Assembly: GCA_018823415.1 (NCBI GenBank)
Contig: JAHJIN010000345.1
Coordinates: 1 to 64,000, forward strand
DNA: 64,000 bases
Direction: 5' to 3'
Source of the DNA: Chloroflexota bacterium
Lineage (GTDB): Bacteria > Chloroflexota > JAHJIN01
The notes under the pieces were generated by a model. That model was given only the letters and a program-made list of their open reading frames with translations, was not told the origin of the DNA and searched no databases. Below are positions 62,364 to 64,000 of this stretch, piece after piece. The first letter of the stretch is position 1, and each line of letters opens with the position of its first letter. The position numbers and the translations under genes were made by a program.

Positions 62364-63863
62364 ATGCCCACACCCATCTCGCCCATCACCACGCAGCCCG
62401 GCGACGTGAGCCTGCTCCGGCGCGACCTGTGCGCCCTGGTGGCGGCCCTCCAGCGGGAACCGGCGGCCCTGCGGCGCGACGGGCAATTGACCAAGGCCGA
62501 GCTGCTGCGCCTGAACGAGGGGCTGCTGGTCCGCGAGGACCTGACCGGTGTTCGCAGCGAGGATCGGGCCGGCCGGCTGGCGTTCCTGGGCTTTTTGGCG
62601 CGCCAGACCGGGTTGGTGATCGAGCGCGAGGACCGGCTAGTGCCAGCAGAGGGGGCCTCGATATGTTTCAGCGACCCGGTCTCTCAACAGGTTGCAGACC
62701 TGTGGCAATGCTGGTATGCTGCGACCATCTGGGACGACCTGCGCCATGTGTCTTCTCTGCGGGTCAAACAGACGCCATCACACCCGCTGGTGGTCCATGA
62801 CCCGGCCGCAGTGCGTCGCCGGGCCTTGACCGTCCTGGCCCGGGTCCTGGCCCCCGGCGCCTGGGTGCCGCTGACCGACGCCGTGGATGCGGTCAGCGAA
62901 CACGACCCGGCTTTCCTGCGCCATCCCGAATCGGCGCGCTGGGAGATCTGCGACGCTGCCACCGGCCGCGACCTGGCCCCGGCCCGCTATTGGGACCTGG
63001 TGGAGGGCGCGCTGCTGCGCTTTTTGCTGACCGGGCCGCTGCACTGGCTGGGTTGCATCTCTCTGGGCTACGATGCCGATGGCGTGCTGGCCTTTTGCGC
63101 CCTCACGCCGCTGGGCGCGCACTTGTTGGGCCTGTCAGAGACCCCGTGGTTGCCATCGGCCCCGGAACCGCTGGTGATCCAGCCCAACTTTGAGGTCGTG
63201 GCCCCGTTTCACGCCGACCTGGGGGCCGTGCTGCGCCTGGAGCGCCTGGCTGAGCTGGTGCAGGATGGCCCGGCGCGGGTCTATCGCCTGACCCGGGACC
63301 GCTTTCGCGCGGCCCTGGACGCCGGGGCCAGCCCGCAGGCGCTCCTGGCCTTTCTGACCGACGCCGGCGCCGCGCCGCTGCCGCAGAACGTGGCCTATAC
63401 CCTGCGCGAGTGGGCCGGGCAATATGGCCGCGTGCGATTGGAATTGGCCACGCTCCTGCGCGTCGACGACGAGATCCTCATGCGCGAGCTGGAATCGTCG
63501 CGGCGTCTGGCCCCGTTGCTGGGCGAGGCGCTATCGGGCACGACGCACGCCGTCGCCGCCGAGAACGTCGAGGCCCTGGCGGCCCGGCTCCGGGAAGACG
63601 GCTATATGCCTCACGTGGATGGCGACCCGCCGGCTCCGACTGCCACCGGCCGGCTCCACCTGGCCCAGCGCGAGGTCGTGCCGCTGCTGGCCGCCGCCTA
63701 TGCCCTGCTGCGCCAATCGTCCGGCCCCCCCCGTAGGGGGGCGCTGCGCGTGGACGACGACCTGGCGGCCCTGGTCGCGCGGCTGGAGCGCCGGCTGAGT
63801 CCCGCCGCCCGCGCCCAGGCCGAACGTCAGGCTCACGAATGGCTGCACGAGTTGGCCCGATGA
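62364..63863 (+). CDS. helicase-associated (XPB/Ssl2 N-terminal-like, Helicase_C_3-type) protein
   Basis: 'LVIQPNFEVVAPFHADLGAVLRLERLAELV...YRLTRDRFRAALDAG...LPQNVAYTLREWAGQYGRV'. Confidence 0.75.
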   Translation: MPTPISPITTQPGDVSLLRRDLCALVAALQREPAALRRDGQLTKAELLRLNEGLLVREDLTGVRSEDRAGRLAFLGFLARQTGLVIEREDRLVPAEGASICFSDPVSQQVADLWQCWYAATIWDDLRHVSSLRVKQTPSHPLVVHDPAAVRRRALTVLARVLAPGAWVPLTDAVDAVSEHDPAFLRHPESARWEICDAATGRDLAPARYWDLVEGALLRFLLTGPLHWLGCISLGYDADGVLAFCALTPLGAHLLGLSETPWLPSAPEPLVIQPNFEVVAPFHADLGAVLRLERLAELVQDGPARVYRLTRDRFRAALDAGASPQALLAFLTDAGAAPLPQNVAYTLREWAGQYGRVRLELATLLRVDDEILMRELESSRRLAPLLGEALSGTTHAVAAENVEALAARLREDGYMPHVDGDPPAPTATGRLHLAQREVVPLLAAAYALLRQSSGPPRRGALRVDDDLAALVARLERRLSPAARAQAERQAHEWLHELAR

Positions 63864-64000
63864 AGGTAAACGCCGACTGCCAGCAAACCGCCCCGGCCCT
63901 GGAGCGCGACACCTGGCGCGACCACCTGCGGCTGCTGTTCCTGCGTGGGCTGGCCGGGGCCGCGCGGCCGCTGGTGTCCGGTCCCCGGCTGCTGGACGAC
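63860..64000 (+). CDS. 5' fragment of next ORF, truncated at window edge
   Basis: Open frame MKVNADCQQTAPALERDTWRDHLRLLFLRGLAG... overlapping the previous stop (ATGA). Confidence 0.5.
   Translation, partial: MKVNADCQQTAPALERDTWRDHLRLLFLRGLAGAARPLVSGPRLLDD

Overview
This is a 64 kb GC-rich chromosomal window. Its gene content (MalT/SARP-type regulators, C25-like secreted peptidases, (PT)n-linker lipoproteins) suggests a Chloroflexota-like bacterium, but that is an inference. It opens with the 3' end of a 23S rRNA and a 5S rRNA. Supportable loci: ArsR/P-type ATPase metal efflux; der with cdaR-cdaA; argF; miaA; the rplLJAK-nusG-secE-tRNA-rpmG-tuf-tRNA cluster; selA; a two-gene SufC/SufB-like pair; two tandem C25-like peptidases; a pst operon with PhoR/PhoB; tatA, rnhB and rplS; and a TPP-riboswitch-controlled thiN plus ABC uptake operon. 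The strongest unusual signals are: (1) a tRNA-Tyr(GUA) gene split inside its anticodon by a ~622-nt group I intron that encodes a PD-(D/E)XK-type putative homing endonuclease, whose C-terminal codons overlap the ribozyme core; (2) an ~83-bp palindromic repeat family (4 good copies and 1 degenerate). Three copies fill the space between the stop codon of one gene and the ribosome-binding site of the next co-directional gene, always in the same orientation, and supply an AGGTTAGG(A/G) Shine-Dalgarno-like end; (3) other palindromic or MITE-like repeats, including one read in frame inside a peptidase gene; (4) a hairpin-dense intergenic region at 7.5-7.76 kb; (5) unusual protein architectures: pseudokinase-vWA, hydrolase-GNAT fusion, fused MalF-MalG-like permease, degenerate P-loop kinase-like protein. 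All calls come from reading the sequence; no database search was run.
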